Shown here piece after piece: positions 1-9,875 of a DNA stretch of 44,554 nt. The translations under genes and the position numbers were made by a program. The DNA is from Stentor coeruleus. Taxonomy: Eukaryota; Ciliophora; Heterotrichea; Heterotrichida; Stentoridae. The stretch covers positions 1-44,554 of the forward strand of contig MPUH01000584.1 in assembly GCA_001970955.1 (NCBI GenBank). The letters run 5' to 3'. Under the pieces are notes generated by a model. That model searched no databases and had not been told where the DNA came from. It saw only the letters and a program-made list of their open reading frames with translations. Each line of letters opens with the position of its first letter. The stretch's first letter is position 1.

Positions 1-723
1 AGCTTTATCCCACTTTTGCATTTGATTATAAATTGTCCCACGGCTTAAATAACCTTCAAGAAACCTAGGATATTTAAGTAAACCTCTTGTTATCTGTCTA
101 ATAGCAGTAATGTAGTCTTTAGACTCAATAAAACAAGTTGCGATTTCTATATAAATACTTCTGTTATAAGTTGGGTGATCTTGAATTATACTCAAAAGAT
201 CAGGAATTGCTAATTTGTATTCTTTTAAAGCAATATAACATTGAGCTTTCATATGAATTCCTCTTAAATTATTTGCATCTTCTTTGAATACTTTTTTCAA
301 TGTTTGTAATGCTAATTCAAGCATCCCAGTAGTCATTTCTTTTTTAGCTTTGTCTAGAAATTCTGAAATCTTTTCTTTTTTGAGTTTCACATTTTTAGAT
401 TCTTCAAGTTCTTTTGGACCCGGATGTCCATTAGAAAGTTTTCCAGATGAGCCAAAAGCTGTCTTTTTTATTAATGCAACTCTTCTATTAGTTGTTGTTA
501 TACTTCCCATTGATAAAGTGCGTGAATGGTCTTTAGAAAAACTATCATTGCATTTGAAAAATTTAGATGAGATGTTGTAACAACCAAAAGACTTGTTTAT
601 TTGTGGAGATGACTTTTTATGAGGAGAATTTGAATTATTGGTTTCTTTTCTAAATGGCTTTAAGCGTGGTTTGAGTTTATGCGATTCTCGATCAATAAAT
701 GTTGTAATGCCAAGACGTGACAT
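1..723 (-). CDS. TPR-repeat protein, 5' part only (runs off the window start)
   Basis: Reading the minus strand from the ATG at 721-723 gives 241 codons without a stop that continue past base 1, so only the N-terminal part is visible. The first ~110 residues are polar, basic and probably disordered. From roughly residue 135 the protein becomes helical and repetitive, with TPR-like spacing (ALQTLKKVFKEDANNLRGI, then AQCYIALKEYKLAIPDLLSI, IATCFIESKDYITAIRQI, SRGTIYNQMQKWDKA). TPR arrays are protein-interaction scaffolds, common in ciliary and IFT-related proteins; nothing visible fixes the partner. It is divergent to the kinase at 984, with 260 bp between the two starts, which must hold both promoters. 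Clear as a coding region; the family assignment is only to the repeat level. Confidence 0.8.
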   Translation of the reverse strand, partial: MSRLGITTFIDRESHKLKPRLKPFRKETNNSNSPHKKSSPQINKSFGCYNISSKFFKCNDSFSKDHSRTLSMGSITTTNRRVALIKKTAFGSSGKLSNGHPGPKELEESKNVKLKKEKISEFLDKAKKEMTTGMLELALQTLKKVFKEDANNLRGIHMKAQCYIALKEYKLAIPDLLSIIQDHPTYNRSIYIEIATCFIESKDYITAIRQITRGLLKYPRFLEGYLSRGTIYNQMQKWDKA

Positions 724-983
724 TTTATTTAAAATATATTTTTTGTAACACACTAGGATTAGATGAAGACTTTAATTGAGATTTGTTATAAACATTGTGA
801 ATTTTTTTTATAGGTTGATTTTTTTTTTTTTTGAAGATGACTTATGTAGTAAATTATGTCTTTGGCTAGGTTTTAGAAAGTTTTTATTTATATTGATAAT
901 TTACTTTGAATTTTAAAAGATTTTACTTATCTGAGACTGGTCAGATATTGTCTGATAGTTAATGTAAATCGTAAATAATAATA

Positions 984-2408
984 ATGGGTTGTAGCCCATC
1001 TAGAAAAGCAAATGAAAATCTAATCAAAATTGAACAAACTGGTTTAGGGACTTTTAATTTAGTTCATGCAAATGAAAAAAGCTTTCTAGAACTATATAGG
1101 GTCGAAAGCCCTCTTGGAACAGGATCATTCGGGGAAGTTCGTACAGTTATCCATAAACTGACAGGGCAAGAAAGAGCTGTGAAACTTTTTCGCAAGTCTC
1201 TAGATGATTACAAATCATATTTGAAAGTGAAAAATGAAATACAAATATTAAAAACCTTGCATCATCCATGCATCATAAAAATATTCGAATATTTTGAGGA
1301 CGACAAGCGATTATACATAGTCCTAGAAAAATGCAATGGAGGAGAATTATTCGATATGATTTCCCAAAAGAGCAACTTGAACGAAAACACATCTGCAATA
1401 ATCTGCAAACAAATCTTTTCTGCTTTAGCCTACATGCATGAAAACAGTATAATCCATCGAGACATAAAACCTGAAAATATTATGCTTGAAGAAACAGAAG
1501 ATTATGTGAATATAAAAATAATAGATTTTGGTACAGCTATAAAATCCTCTGGTAATCGTTTTGTCGAATTAGTTGGTTCACCTTTTTATATTGCCCCAGA
1601 AGTAGTTAATGGAGATTATTCAATTGAATGTGATATGTGGAGTTGTGGGGTCATATTATATATACTTTTAAGTGGTTATCCACCTTTTGATGCAAAAAGT
1701 TCAAATGATATTCTTAAAAAAATCAAACAAGGTAAATATACTTTTTCAAAACCTATATGGGAAATAGTTTCAAATGAAGCAAAAGATCTTATAACAAAAT
1801 TATTATGCCCAGCTAATGAAAGACTTACAGCAGCACAAGCACTTTGTCATCCTTGGATTAAAGCACTTGGATCTTATCCAAAACCTGAGAAACTCCAACT
1901 TGATTTTTTAAAAAATAACTTGAAAGAGTTTCATAGTAGAAATAAATTACATAATGCGATAACAGCTTTTATTAGCAATCAAATTATTTCTGGTAGAGAG
2001 ACAAAAGAACTTAGGGCACTTTTTAAGAGTTTGGATAGTAATGGCGATGGAAGATTAAGTAAAGAAGAATTATTGATTGGGTTTGAAGGTAATCATGATT
2101 TAATTTCAGCTATTATGAGATCAGTTGATGCTGATAAAAATGGGTTTATTGATTTGGATGAGTTTTTGGTTGCGGCTGTTAATCAAAAAACTTTGTTGAG
2201 TAGAGAAAATATGAAAAAAGCTTTTGATATGTTTGATTTAGATGGAAGTGGGACTATTAGTTTTGATGAGTTACAAGCGGTTTTAGGAGTTGGAACAAAT
2301 ATTGGGAAAAGCATTTGGGAAGATATTATGAAGAAGAAACAGAAGAAAAATGAGAAAGAACTAAGTTTTCAGGAATTCTGCGAAATATTAGTGTCTTTAA
2401 TAGATTAA
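984..2408 (+). CDS. calcium-dependent protein kinase (CDPK), N-myristoylation signal
   Basis: A 474-residue serine/threonine kinase fused to a calmodulin-like domain, as in plant and alveolate CDPKs. The kinase domain spans about 39-293: glycine loop GTGSFGEV (46-53), lysine K67, catalytic loop HRDIKPEN (158-165), DFG (181-183) and APE (204-206). A junction helix follows, then EF-hands: good calcium loops begin at D351, D382 and D418 (DSNGDGRLSKEE, DADKNGFIDLDE, DLDGSGTISFDE); the fourth (about 447-470) has lost its acidic loop residues. The start MGCSPS gives Gly2 and Cys3, the usual myristoyl plus palmitoyl signal, so membrane attachment is likely. The basic DFG-proximal and HRD motifs are intact, so it should be active and gated by calcium. 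The stop TAA at 2406-2408 lies within a sequence that is repeated after an assembly gap, but both copies agree. Confidence 0.95.
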   Translation: MGCSPSRKANENLIKIEQTGLGTFNLVHANEKSFLELYRVESPLGTGSFGEVRTVIHKLTGQERAVKLFRKSLDDYKSYLKVKNEIQILKTLHHPCIIKIFEYFEDDKRLYIVLEKCNGGELFDMISQKSNLNENTSAIICKQIFSALAYMHENSIIHRDIKPENIMLEETEDYVNIKIIDFGTAIKSSGNRFVELVGSPFYIAPEVVNGDYSIECDMWSCGVILYILLSGYPPFDAKSSNDILKKIKQGKYTFSKPIWEIVSNEAKDLITKLLCPANERLTAAQALCHPWIKALGSYPKPEKLQLDFLKNNLKEFHSRNKLHNAITAFISNQIISGRETKELRALFKSLDSNGDGRLSKEELLIGFEGNHDLISAIMRSVDADKNGFIDLDEFLVAAVNQKTLLSRENMKKAFDMFDLDGSGTISFDELQAVLGVGTNIGKSIWEDIMKKKQKKNEKELSFQEFCEILVSLID

Positions 2409-2515
2409 TTTATATGAGATTTTGATANAGAAGAAAAATGAGAAAGAACTAAGTTTTCAGGAATTCTGCGAAATATTAGTGTCTTTAATAGATTAATTTA
2501 TATGAGATTTTGATA
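2341..2515. repeat. 87-bp duplication around a single N (assembly join)
   Basis: Bases 2341-2427 are repeated exactly as 2429-2515, with a lone N at 2428. The copy contains the last codons and stop of the kinase gene. A perfect duplication centred on one N is what a scaffolder leaves when two overlapping contig ends are not merged; it is probably not in the organism. Confidence 0.9.
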
Positions 2516-2922
2516 AATAAAAGAAAATTATTTGAAGAATTTGCTTTGTTTGGCGATTGATATTGAATGCCAATAATTAACAGCCTAGACTATAATTATT
2601 CTTTATAAAATCTGATATTTTATATCTTAAATAAAACATTATATACATATCATTACAATTCACTAAGATGCTTCAACTGATTAAAGGCTTAAAAGTTATC
2701 ACAAAAATAATTTGCATTTTCCTCAAACAGGTTATTTCGGATTTTTTTTCCAAATCAATTTTTCATTTGTTTCTAATTTTTATAAATTTATAGAATCTTA
2801 GATATGGTGGTACATTTTTATGTTATGATAAGCATAAATTTGCTTATATATTTTCTAAAAAATCTATACTAAAAATTAAATTAATTCAAATATAGTATTG
2901 AATTCCATCTATTTTAGATTCC
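2409..2922. other. intergenic, convergent 3' ends
   Basis: AT-rich spacer between the stop of the kinase gene and the stop of the minus-strand gene that ends at 2923. It holds the second copy of the assembly duplication (to 2515). I see no RNA gene or reading frame in it. Confidence 0.6.
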
Positions 2923-5900
2923 TTATTTTAGCTTTGCCAAATTAGAAAATGTTTGAATAGTGAGTTTTCTCATTAAAAATTTTTCCAAATTCTTCTTGTA
3001 ACGCGTTCTTCTTAAACTTTTTCTAATTTTTTGAACTTCAAGATTTTTTTTTTCTATTGGGTTTAATTCATCAGCATTAGTTACAGCTAAACTATAATAA
3101 TCTGTATCCAAAGGGTTATTTGCTATCCCCTTTAATGCATAAAATCTATTTTTTAGCATCACTGATTCAAGGTTATTAATATCAATATCACCTTCAATGT
3201 TTTCATTATTATAATGATTGAAAAAACCATAATCATCTTCTTTAAGGTAATTGAAATTAACTTGTGAAGATAAAAGGAATTTTTTCATATTAAGTGTACT
3301 ACACCATTTCATTGAAAATAACTCACTATTCACATCTTTATCTTCTATAAAGCGATAATCATCACTAAAACAATTAAAACTTTCTAAATCCTTTATTTCT
3401 TCTCTGTTAATTTCACGATCAGATCCATAACTTCTTAATGATCTTTTAGACATAGTTGAAGTATTCAAATTCATCTCATATTTCAAGTTCTTCAAATCCC
3501 TAATTCTTGAATCTTCAAAAGCTAAGGCAATTTCATCATCAGAAGAACTATTAAAATTATCTTCACTAGAATCATCACTGCCATTAATTTTTTTATTTTT
3601 TTTAAGTCTTTTCTTAATAATCTTCATCATTCCTCTTTCAATACGAGAAGGTTTTTTAACAAATCTACTTTTCCTAGCATAATTAATAAGATCTTTTTTC
3701 ATACCATCACTAAAAATACTAGTTTTAATATTATCAGCAATAATACACATATTTTCTTGTGCTTCAGTACTTTTATTCCTTGATAATGGCATTAATACAA
3801 ATTCTAATTCAACTTTCATAAGTTTTTTTATAGTTTTATTATGAGAAGTTGTGCTGTTTTTAGAAGTTTTTGCACTAAGTGGAATTTGAACTAAATTTTC
3901 AATTTGAAGATCATTCATACTAGAAATATTAGCAAGATCTTCTTCTAAAGAACAAAGAAGTAATTGTAATTTACTAACCATAGACATTGAATAATTGTTT
4001 ATAAAACGATTTACTGGTGAATTTGGAATAAATATGAAGGAAGATCTTTGGGGATAAGAAGATAATGATTTGCCTATAGTTGTACTTGTTCTTCTGAATC
4101 TTTTGTTTTTTTTATTTATTGATGCTGAAAAAAGTTCTATGCTAGCTCCAAGAGTACTAGTTCGTTTTAATCTTGATTTGTAAATTTTATCATTAGGGTA
4201 AATTATGTTTATTTTTGGTTTGGATTTTGGATTTGGAGAACTGTTGATGTCTTTTGATAGTAATTTATTTGCATCTTCTTTTATAGTAGCTTTTCTTACA
4301 AAACCTTGATTATTTATCATAGACAAAGAGCCTGTTCTTTTTATTTTCCCACCAATAAACTTTTTTAAATTCTTAGGATCTTCTTTACTTAAACTATCAT
4401 TTTCAGATACTTCTTCAACACTATCCGACTTATCAGAAGACTTTTTATCTTCAAATTTATTTTTCTCTTTTCTAGTTCCTACTCTAAAAGTATTTTTTTT
4501 CTTATTCTTATCTCTTGTTTTTTTTCTGTTTTTTTGTTTTTTATATTTTTGTAAATCTTTCTTATCATGATTATCTTCTTCTAAATTATTCCCTTCAAAA
4601 GACTCTTCTTTTTTTTCATTCACATCAGTCAAACCATTAAAAAAAGTCCCAGTCTTCTTCGTTTGTTTTTTTTTCGATTTTTCATGAGAAGGAGGAGGTG
4701 TTTCAATTTCCATGCTTTGACGATTTTTCTCTTCTTCAATTGGGGATAATCTCATTTCTAAAACTTTTGTTGGACTAGACTGTGCCCCATCTTTAATATT
4801 TATTATACTTATAGCTTTTTCTGTAAGAGCTTTTAAAGATATTCCTGCATTTTTATTCTTATTAAGGAACTTCTTTGTGAATCCTATATTATTATTTTGT
4901 ATATCATCAATATTTTTTGTATTGTTATGATGTTGGTTTTTTGGACTTGTGGGTATTTTTATATTATCTTTTAAGTTTATTGAAATTTCTTTATTATTTT
5001 GAAATATATCGTTTGAAGTTATAAGATTATTCATTGAGTTTGATAAGATGATATTTGAAACTGTGGAATTATTATTTAGCATTAAATATGAATCTTGGAT
5101 ATCTGAAGGTTTTTCTTTTGAGATGGGTGAAATGTTTGATATTTGCTGATTTGAGATTTTTTGCCCTTCAGGTTCTGGGCTTTTTGCAAGATATGCACGT
5201 TTGTTACGAAAATTTTCCACGAAATCTTTTATGATATTTAAAGGAGGGATTGGAGAGATAGGTGATTCTATATCCATGTCATTTTTTTCATTGCTTGTAT
5301 GGATGTTTTGGTTTTTTTCAGAAGATTTGGTTGAAAAACAGTTTGGACTAATTGAGTTGTTTATTTTATCATCAGGAAAGTTATAATGATTTTTTAAATT
5401 TGGTTTACTTTTAGTTTGTTTTTGGCTTTCAAATACTTTTTTTTGATTGTTTATGTTTTTGCGATATGTTTCTGGTTTTGATTCTGTTTTTTTCTTTTTC
5501 TGAATGATTTTTTTATCCGGCTTTCCTTCTTTTAATTTTTTAGAAAGTTTATCTTGAGTTTCTAACTCTGATTTTTCTATTTTTCCAGCGCTTTTTTCTT
5601 CATCAATTTTTTTTATAATATTAACATAGTGATTTTCAGGGAATTCAGTACTTTTATCTTCATATTTTAATGAGTCCATGCTTTTCTCTATCATTGTCTT
5701 TAAATTCTCATCACTAACAGTTTCTTCGTTTAATTTTTCTTCATCTTTTTGAAATTCATCACTATTATCTACTTGCAAAGGCTTGTTCTGATTTAAACCT
5801 AAACTAGTTTTTCTAAAATCAAGGTTTTTTTTCGGACTGCTAATATCAAGCCAACTATTTGATGACTTTGTGCTAAAACTAAAGCGGTTTTTGTTTAATC

Positions 5901-6285
5901 TATTAGTACTTTCTGGACTCAAAGGGTAAATATGCCCTGGCGAATATACTTCTCGTATATTTATTTTTGGTTTAGTCATTAGAAGTTTGGGTTTACTCAG
6001 TATATGTGAGATACTAGATGAAGAAAGTAATGGGAATAAACTTTTATCAGGCTTGTAATCAGGATATCTAGGAGATTTATGGAGCTCTGCTAAAGATTTT
6101 ACTTTATAAGGCTTGGTTATTTGCAGAGCTCTGTTTGTTTCAGAATAGTTCAATGTTGACTCACGCCAGCCATGAATTTCTTCGTAAGACTTAACGTTGT
6201 ACGACTTTCGATATGGCTTCATTAAATGTTCTAAGATATTATTATAAGAATATACTGAATGAATCAGATTTAGAGGATAATTCAA
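2923..6285 (-). CDS. large basic low-complexity protein, unknown function
   Basis: An uninterrupted 1120-codon frame on the minus strand. I do not recognise a domain. The protein is rich in Lys, Ser, Asn and Glu, with long charged stretches (for example KKYKKQKNRKKTRDKNKKK-like segments around residues 590-620) and many SP or TP pairs (ESPISPIPP, NSSPNPKSKP, SPTKVLEM), suggesting a mostly disordered phosphoprotein. The N-terminal ~130 residues (KPYRKSYNVKSYEEIHGWRE and repeated KPYK and SPRYPDYKP-like pieces) and the C-terminal ~150 residues look more ordered, with a final helix-like basic tail. A frame of this length without stops in such AT-rich DNA is certainly coding. An alternative start is the Met at about residue 22 (MKPYRKS). 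Nuclear, cytoskeletal or basal-body scaffold roles are all possible; nothing visible decides. Confidence 0.85.
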   Translation of the reverse strand: MNYPLNLIHSVYSYNNILEHLMKPYRKSYNVKSYEEIHGWRESTLNYSETNRALQITKPYKVKSLAELHKSPRYPDYKPDKSLFPLLSSSSISHILSKPKLLMTKPKINIREVYSPGHIYPLSPESTNRLNKNRFSFSTKSSNSWLDISSPKKNLDFRKTSLGLNQNKPLQVDNSDEFQKDEEKLNEETVSDENLKTMIEKSMDSLKYEDKSTEFPENHYVNIIKKIDEEKSAGKIEKSELETQDKLSKKLKEGKPDKKIIQKKKKTESKPETYRKNINNQKKVFESQKQTKSKPNLKNHYNFPDDKINNSISPNCFSTKSSEKNQNIHTSNEKNDMDIESPISPIPPLNIIKDFVENFRNKRAYLAKSPEPEGQKISNQQISNISPISKEKPSDIQDSYLMLNNNSTVSNIILSNSMNNLITSNDIFQNNKEISINLKDNIKIPTSPKNQHHNNTKNIDDIQNNNIGFTKKFLNKNKNAGISLKALTEKAISIINIKDGAQSSPTKVLEMRLSPIEEEKNRQSMEIETPPPSHEKSKKKQTKKTGTFFNGLTDVNEKKEESFEGNNLEEDNHDKKDLQKYKKQKNRKKTRDKNKKKNTFRVGTRKEKNKFEDKKSSDKSDSVEEVSENDSLSKEDPKNLKKFIGGKIKRTGSLSMINNQGFVRKATIKEDANKLLSKDINSSPNPKSKPKINIIYPNDKIYKSRLKRTSTLGASIELFSASINKKNKRFRRTSTTIGKSLSSYPQRSSFIFIPNSPVNRFINNYSMSMVSKLQLLLCSLEEDLANISSMNDLQIENLVQIPLSAKTSKNSTTSHNKTIKKLMKVELEFVLMPLSRNKSTEAQENMCIIADNIKTSIFSDGMKKDLINYARKSRFVKKPSRIERGMMKIIKKRLKKNKKINGSDDSSEDNFNSSSDDEIALAFEDSRIRDLKNLKYEMNLNTSTMSKRSLRSYGSDREINREEIKDLESFNCFSDDYRFIEDKDVNSELFSMKWCSTLNMKKFLLSSQVNFNYLKEDDYGFFNHYNNENIEGDIDINNLESVMLKNRFYALKGIANNPLDTDYYSLAVTNADELNPIEKKNLEVQKIRKSLRRTRYKKNLEKFLMRKLTIQTFSNLAKLK

Positions 6286-7171
6286 TCATAAATTTCATAA
6301 AATTTGAGAAATTTTGAAATTATTATCCTAGACTACTTTTATACTATAGAAAAATTTAATAAGTCAAGATAAGATAGATTATTAGAATTTAAATAACGCT
6401 AAAAATGAAGAATAATCTAGTTTTCAATAGCGGATTTTAGTTTGATATTATGATATGGATATTCATGTTAGCATCATCATAAATTTCCATACTCAATGAA
6501 ATAATGGTTCAGTGCTTATTTTAACCTTTCAAATTGCTTGCATATAGTTTTTCATTATGATGAGCTTTAAGATTTTCAAATTTCTATTATTTCCTATTTT
6601 GACTCTAGTAATATTTTGTGCTTGGCTAATTACAAAAGTTAATTGGACTAACCCATTAAAAAAGGCTTGAAAAGGTTGACAATTCACTCAAAATCCAAAG
6701 CCTTATGCGGTTAGGGTACAGAATTTTTAAAATATGTTAAATAGTATTATAAGTATTTGAGACACTTTATATATAATCAACAACACTTTCAAAAAAATTA
6801 TTACATAGAATATTATTTCATCGAAATAAAATTTTCAGCAGAAATTAGAATTATGATTACTAGAATAATTTACTTCATTATCAGTTCGGACTTAATAATT
6901 TCTATAGATGAAATACAAATACGACTTTAACAATAATTTATAAAGATCTAGATTTGCGAATACAAAAGAATAGTCACTCCCATAAATCTAAAACCCTGAT
7001 GTTAGAAGTTTTGATGTTAGTGTAAGAAAGGCTTTTGTTTTTCTTTAATTTCTAGTTGAAAATAATGAATAAATTTATTAATTCTTATAAGAAGATGTAT
7101 CGATTTTTTTGTAAAGTCATTAATTTCGTCTTTATTATATAAGAATCATAAATTAGTATACATATAGTTAT
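6286..7171. other. intergenic spacer, about 890 bp
   Basis: AT-rich DNA between two minus-strand genes; it contains the promoter of the large gene ending at 6285. I see no convincing reading frame, RNA gene or repeat. Confidence 0.5.
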
Positions 7172-7801
7172 TTAATTTACTGGGGATTTTGGCAGAGGAG
7201 GTCTTCCTAAAGCTTTAAAAATGCCTTTACTCAAAGAAACAGTCTTGCAGAGATAAGAAGCATCTTCTTTAAAAAGCCCTGGATTTCTTTCTTCAATTTT
7301 CTTCAGTATTTGCCGACTTCCTGGACTTATTTCTAATTTATTTTTCCTCTCAAAATCTAAAAGATCCTCAGATTTCTTTTGATTTTCTCTCAAAGATTGA
7401 AGCCGAGCATTTTTATCATTAAGAAACCTCTGTTGTGAGCTATAAAAATCTTTAAATGACCTTCTTTTATGCTGACTTTTGATTTTAGGTCTAAAAGTGC
7501 ATGATTTGACTTCATCACATTCTTTTTGATGTATTAAAAATCTTTTTTTATTCATAGAAAGTTGATGATTAAACAACATTCTTTCTACTACTGGAGGAGA
7601 ATTTGATGAGAATTTCGCAGGTCTTTTCATTTGGTTAAGAAGATTCTGGTAATCAAAAGTATCAGGGTTTGATTTAAGTTTTTTTAGTTTTTCTGCTATT
7701 GAGATTTCTTTTGGGCTTTTTTGTCTTCGTAGCATTTCTTCAGTGTTTTCTGTGGAGTTGTCGCTTAAACTGATTTCTTCGAACTCACCAAGGATAGACA
7801 T
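7172..7801 (-). CDS. small basic protein with a TFRPKI-type motif, unknown
   Basis: A 209-residue frame in standard code, starting MSILGEFEE. The N-terminal quarter is acidic and serine-rich, the rest strongly basic. The middle has CTFRPKIKSQHKRR followed by FYSSQQRFLNDKNARLQSLR. The arrangement F-x-P-x-I followed by Y/F...Q..FL..K...L..LR recurs in many protist coiled-coil and cilia-associated proteins, from memory of such families; it is not a defined domain with known chemistry. The C-terminus is proline-rich (GRPPLPKSP). No signal peptide or membrane segment. Divergent from the coiled-coil gene at 8742. A ciliary or cortical structural role is a guess only. Confidence 0.75.
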   Translation of the reverse strand: MSILGEFEEISLSDNSTENTEEMLRRQKSPKEISIAEKLKKLKSNPDTFDYQNLLNQMKRPAKFSSNSPPVVERMLFNHQLSMNKKRFLIHQKECDEVKSCTFRPKIKSQHKRRSFKDFYSSQQRFLNDKNARLQSLRENQKKSEDLLDFERKNKLEISPGSRQILKKIEERNPGLFKEDASYLCKTVSLSKGIFKALGRPPLPKSPVN

Positions 7802-7945
7802 TTTAAATTATAATAAAATTATAGTTTTGATTATTTGTGGTTTTTATTCTATTAAGTAAATTTGAATTTGCATTTTGATATATTAAAATTATTTGAGAGG
7901 ATGTTGATAAGATTATAGAAAATAAATATTTTAGAATTGAGAAAT

Positions 7946-8056
7946 AAACTTTTAATTCAGTGAATATTTGTTTTGAATATCTATCCTTGCATGNTGTATA
8001 TTAAATTTAAACTTTTAATTCAGTGAATATTTGTTTTGAATATCTATCCTTGCATG
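7946..8056. repeat. ~48-bp duplication near a single N (assembly join)
   Basis: A segment of about 48 bp ending at 7993, just before the N at 7994, recurs at about 8008-8056, after 13 unmatched bases. The pattern again fits an unmerged contig overlap, with some low-quality bases at the contig end. Confidence 0.8.
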
Positions 8057-8345
8057 AATGTTTTTATGCTTGACAATAATCCTATATAATTTTATATAGT
8101 TTCTTTATTCAAAATAATTTACAATCCAGGTACTCAATAGGTTTGAAATTCTTATTAAAATGCAATAATAAAAAAGTAAGTATTTTCAAAAGTGAAACTT
8201 TTTCTCAAAGAAAAATTCGAAAATCTTAGACCTAAAAAATCAAATCATATTTTTTTTGAAATAATACATTTCAAATTATCTATTAAATCAACCTTACCTT
8301 TTTCAAAACTAATAAAATAGATTCAATTAATACTTATGATGATTT

Positions 8346-8596
8346 AAAATACATTCTATTATTTCCTAATAAATTATTCTTTAACTAATAACACCAATAA
8401 AACAATTTTTTTAAAATTCCTTGCTAAAAAGTTGTAATTTTCCTTTCACTAAAAAGCAACACTTCCATANCAAAATACATTCTATTATTTCCTAATAAAT
8501 TATTCTTTAACTAATAACACCAATAAAACAATTTTTTTTAAAATTCCTTGCTAAAAAGTTGTAATTTTCCTTTCACTAAAAAGCAACACTTCCATA
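8346..8596. repeat. ~124-bp duplication around a single N (assembly join)
   Basis: Bases 8346-8469 recur as 8472-8596, flanking the N at 8470. The copies differ only in one T-run (seven versus eight T). A near-identical overlap that differs in a homopolymer explains why the assembler failed to merge the ends. Confidence 0.9.
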
Positions 8597-8741
8597 TAAA
8601 AAACATCCCCATTTAATCAATTCTACCTAAATCATTATAAAATCCCAATACAATCTTTCAAATTAAAAAACCCTAAAAAAGCCGGCATCTTCCCAACAAC
8701 TAAACTTGAGAATAATTAAGTATTATTTTTAAATACCCCAA

Positions 8742-9866
8742 ATGGACCACACTGAAGATTCAGACAATGAATTTTGGGAAGACATGGATACCTCACATGC
8801 ACTTTTATCATCAGAAGTAGCAACCCGAATAATGAATGCAAGGAAAAGTAAAGCGAATATCATCCCTTTAAAGTCCCCATTACTTGAAAAAATTATTTTA
8901 GAAAAAGACTATTACCAAGATAAAATTTCACGTATAAGAGAATCTAAAGATGTAGAAGTCAAGCAACATGTAATTATAACAAAAAATTATATTAAAAAAG
9001 AATACAATGCGAAATTTGTTGATGTTAAAGAAAAGTATAAAGAAGACCTTTTTGAGATTAAAAGACAATGCGCTAATTTAACTGAAAATCTTCAAGACAA
9101 AGATAGTTATATTAATATTTTATGTCAAATCATTGCAGATATTGGTGTTTATTTGACAAATGCAAGAATTTCTAAGACAAAAAATAAGTTTATTACGAAA
9201 AATGACCCTAAACCTTTTAATGAAGTGCATTATATACAACAAATACAAATACTTATAAATCAGGTAGAGTTTCTTAAAGATACTTGTTATATTTATAAAG
9301 CGGAAATAGATAAAGTTAAGAATAAAGTTCATCAAGCAAAAGAAAACTGTAAGAATATAGAAAAAAACTTTAAAGAAGAAATTGAAAAACTTAATGGAGT
9401 GATAAAACAAAAAGAACTGGACTCTGAAAGTAAAATAAAAGAATTCCATGTAGAGTAATGAATAAACAGATTTGAAAAATATAAAAAAGATATCATTTTT
9501 GAACACAAAGTTAAAGATGAAATTGTAGAAAGACAGAAAGCTTATATCGAAAGTTTGCAGGACGAACTCAAAAACGCTAAAATGGTGTTGCAAAACCGAG
9601 GGCTCCGTATGAAATTCTATGAAAAACTCGATGATTATGTTAAAGATCACGAACAGATTACTTCACTTAAAAACAACAAATCTGTTGCTATATCACGAAA
9701 CACAAGTTCAAAAATACGAAGCCGGGATCAATCACGTTCAGTGTGTAGTCGCAAAAGAAAGTCCGAAGTAATTTTCCCTCAAAACGGTATTTTCGCATTA
9801 AAGCTCGGATTTCCAGATTTTTCCAATGGCGACAAGCCTTCTTTCTCAATACACCCTCAACTTTAG
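8742..9866 (+). CDS. coiled-coil protein, spliced over one 15-nt intron
   Basis: Join of 8742-9454 and 9470-9866, 369 residues. The unspliced frame stops at once after codon GAG at 9454-9456; removing the 15-nt intron joins it in phase to the downstream frame, which ends with TAG at 9864-9866. The first ~60 residues are acidic (MDHTEDSDNEFWEDMDTS). The body is a long charged helix with heptad-like patterning, strongest at about 60-120 and 180-300 (for example KNCKNIEKNFKEEIEKL). The C-terminal ~60 residues are basic and Ser-rich. No family recognised; the architecture fits a structural protein of cortex or cilium. The stop lies only 9 bp before the start of the DHX16 gene on the same strand. 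Confidence 0.85.
9455..9469 (+). other. 15-nt spliceosomal intron
   Basis: GTAATGAATAAACAG, with GT...AG ends. Its excision restores a 369-residue frame. It sits in phase 2 after GA, so a retained intron gives GAG TAA, an immediate stop. The 15-nt length is the hallmark of heterotrich ciliates such as Stentor (established knowledge). Confidence 0.9.
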
Positions 9867-9875
9867 TAATAAAAT

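Larger units (their letters stand above)
7802..8741. other. divergent intergenic region with two assembly joins
   Basis: About 940 bp between two divergent starts, so it carries both promoters. Its apparent length is inflated by two unmerged contig overlaps (N at 7994 and 8470). The real spacer is probably about 750 bp. I see no gene in it. Confidence 0.6.

Noticed and set aside
284..580. 98-codon plus-strand frame
   Set aside because: It lies antisense to the TPR gene on the minus strand, whose frame is longer and has TPR patterning.
9120..9650. 176-codon minus-strand frame rich in Phe/Ile
   Set aside because: It is the antisense shadow of the Lys/Glu-rich coiled-coil gene; Phe-rich composition is what AAA/GAA codons give in reverse.
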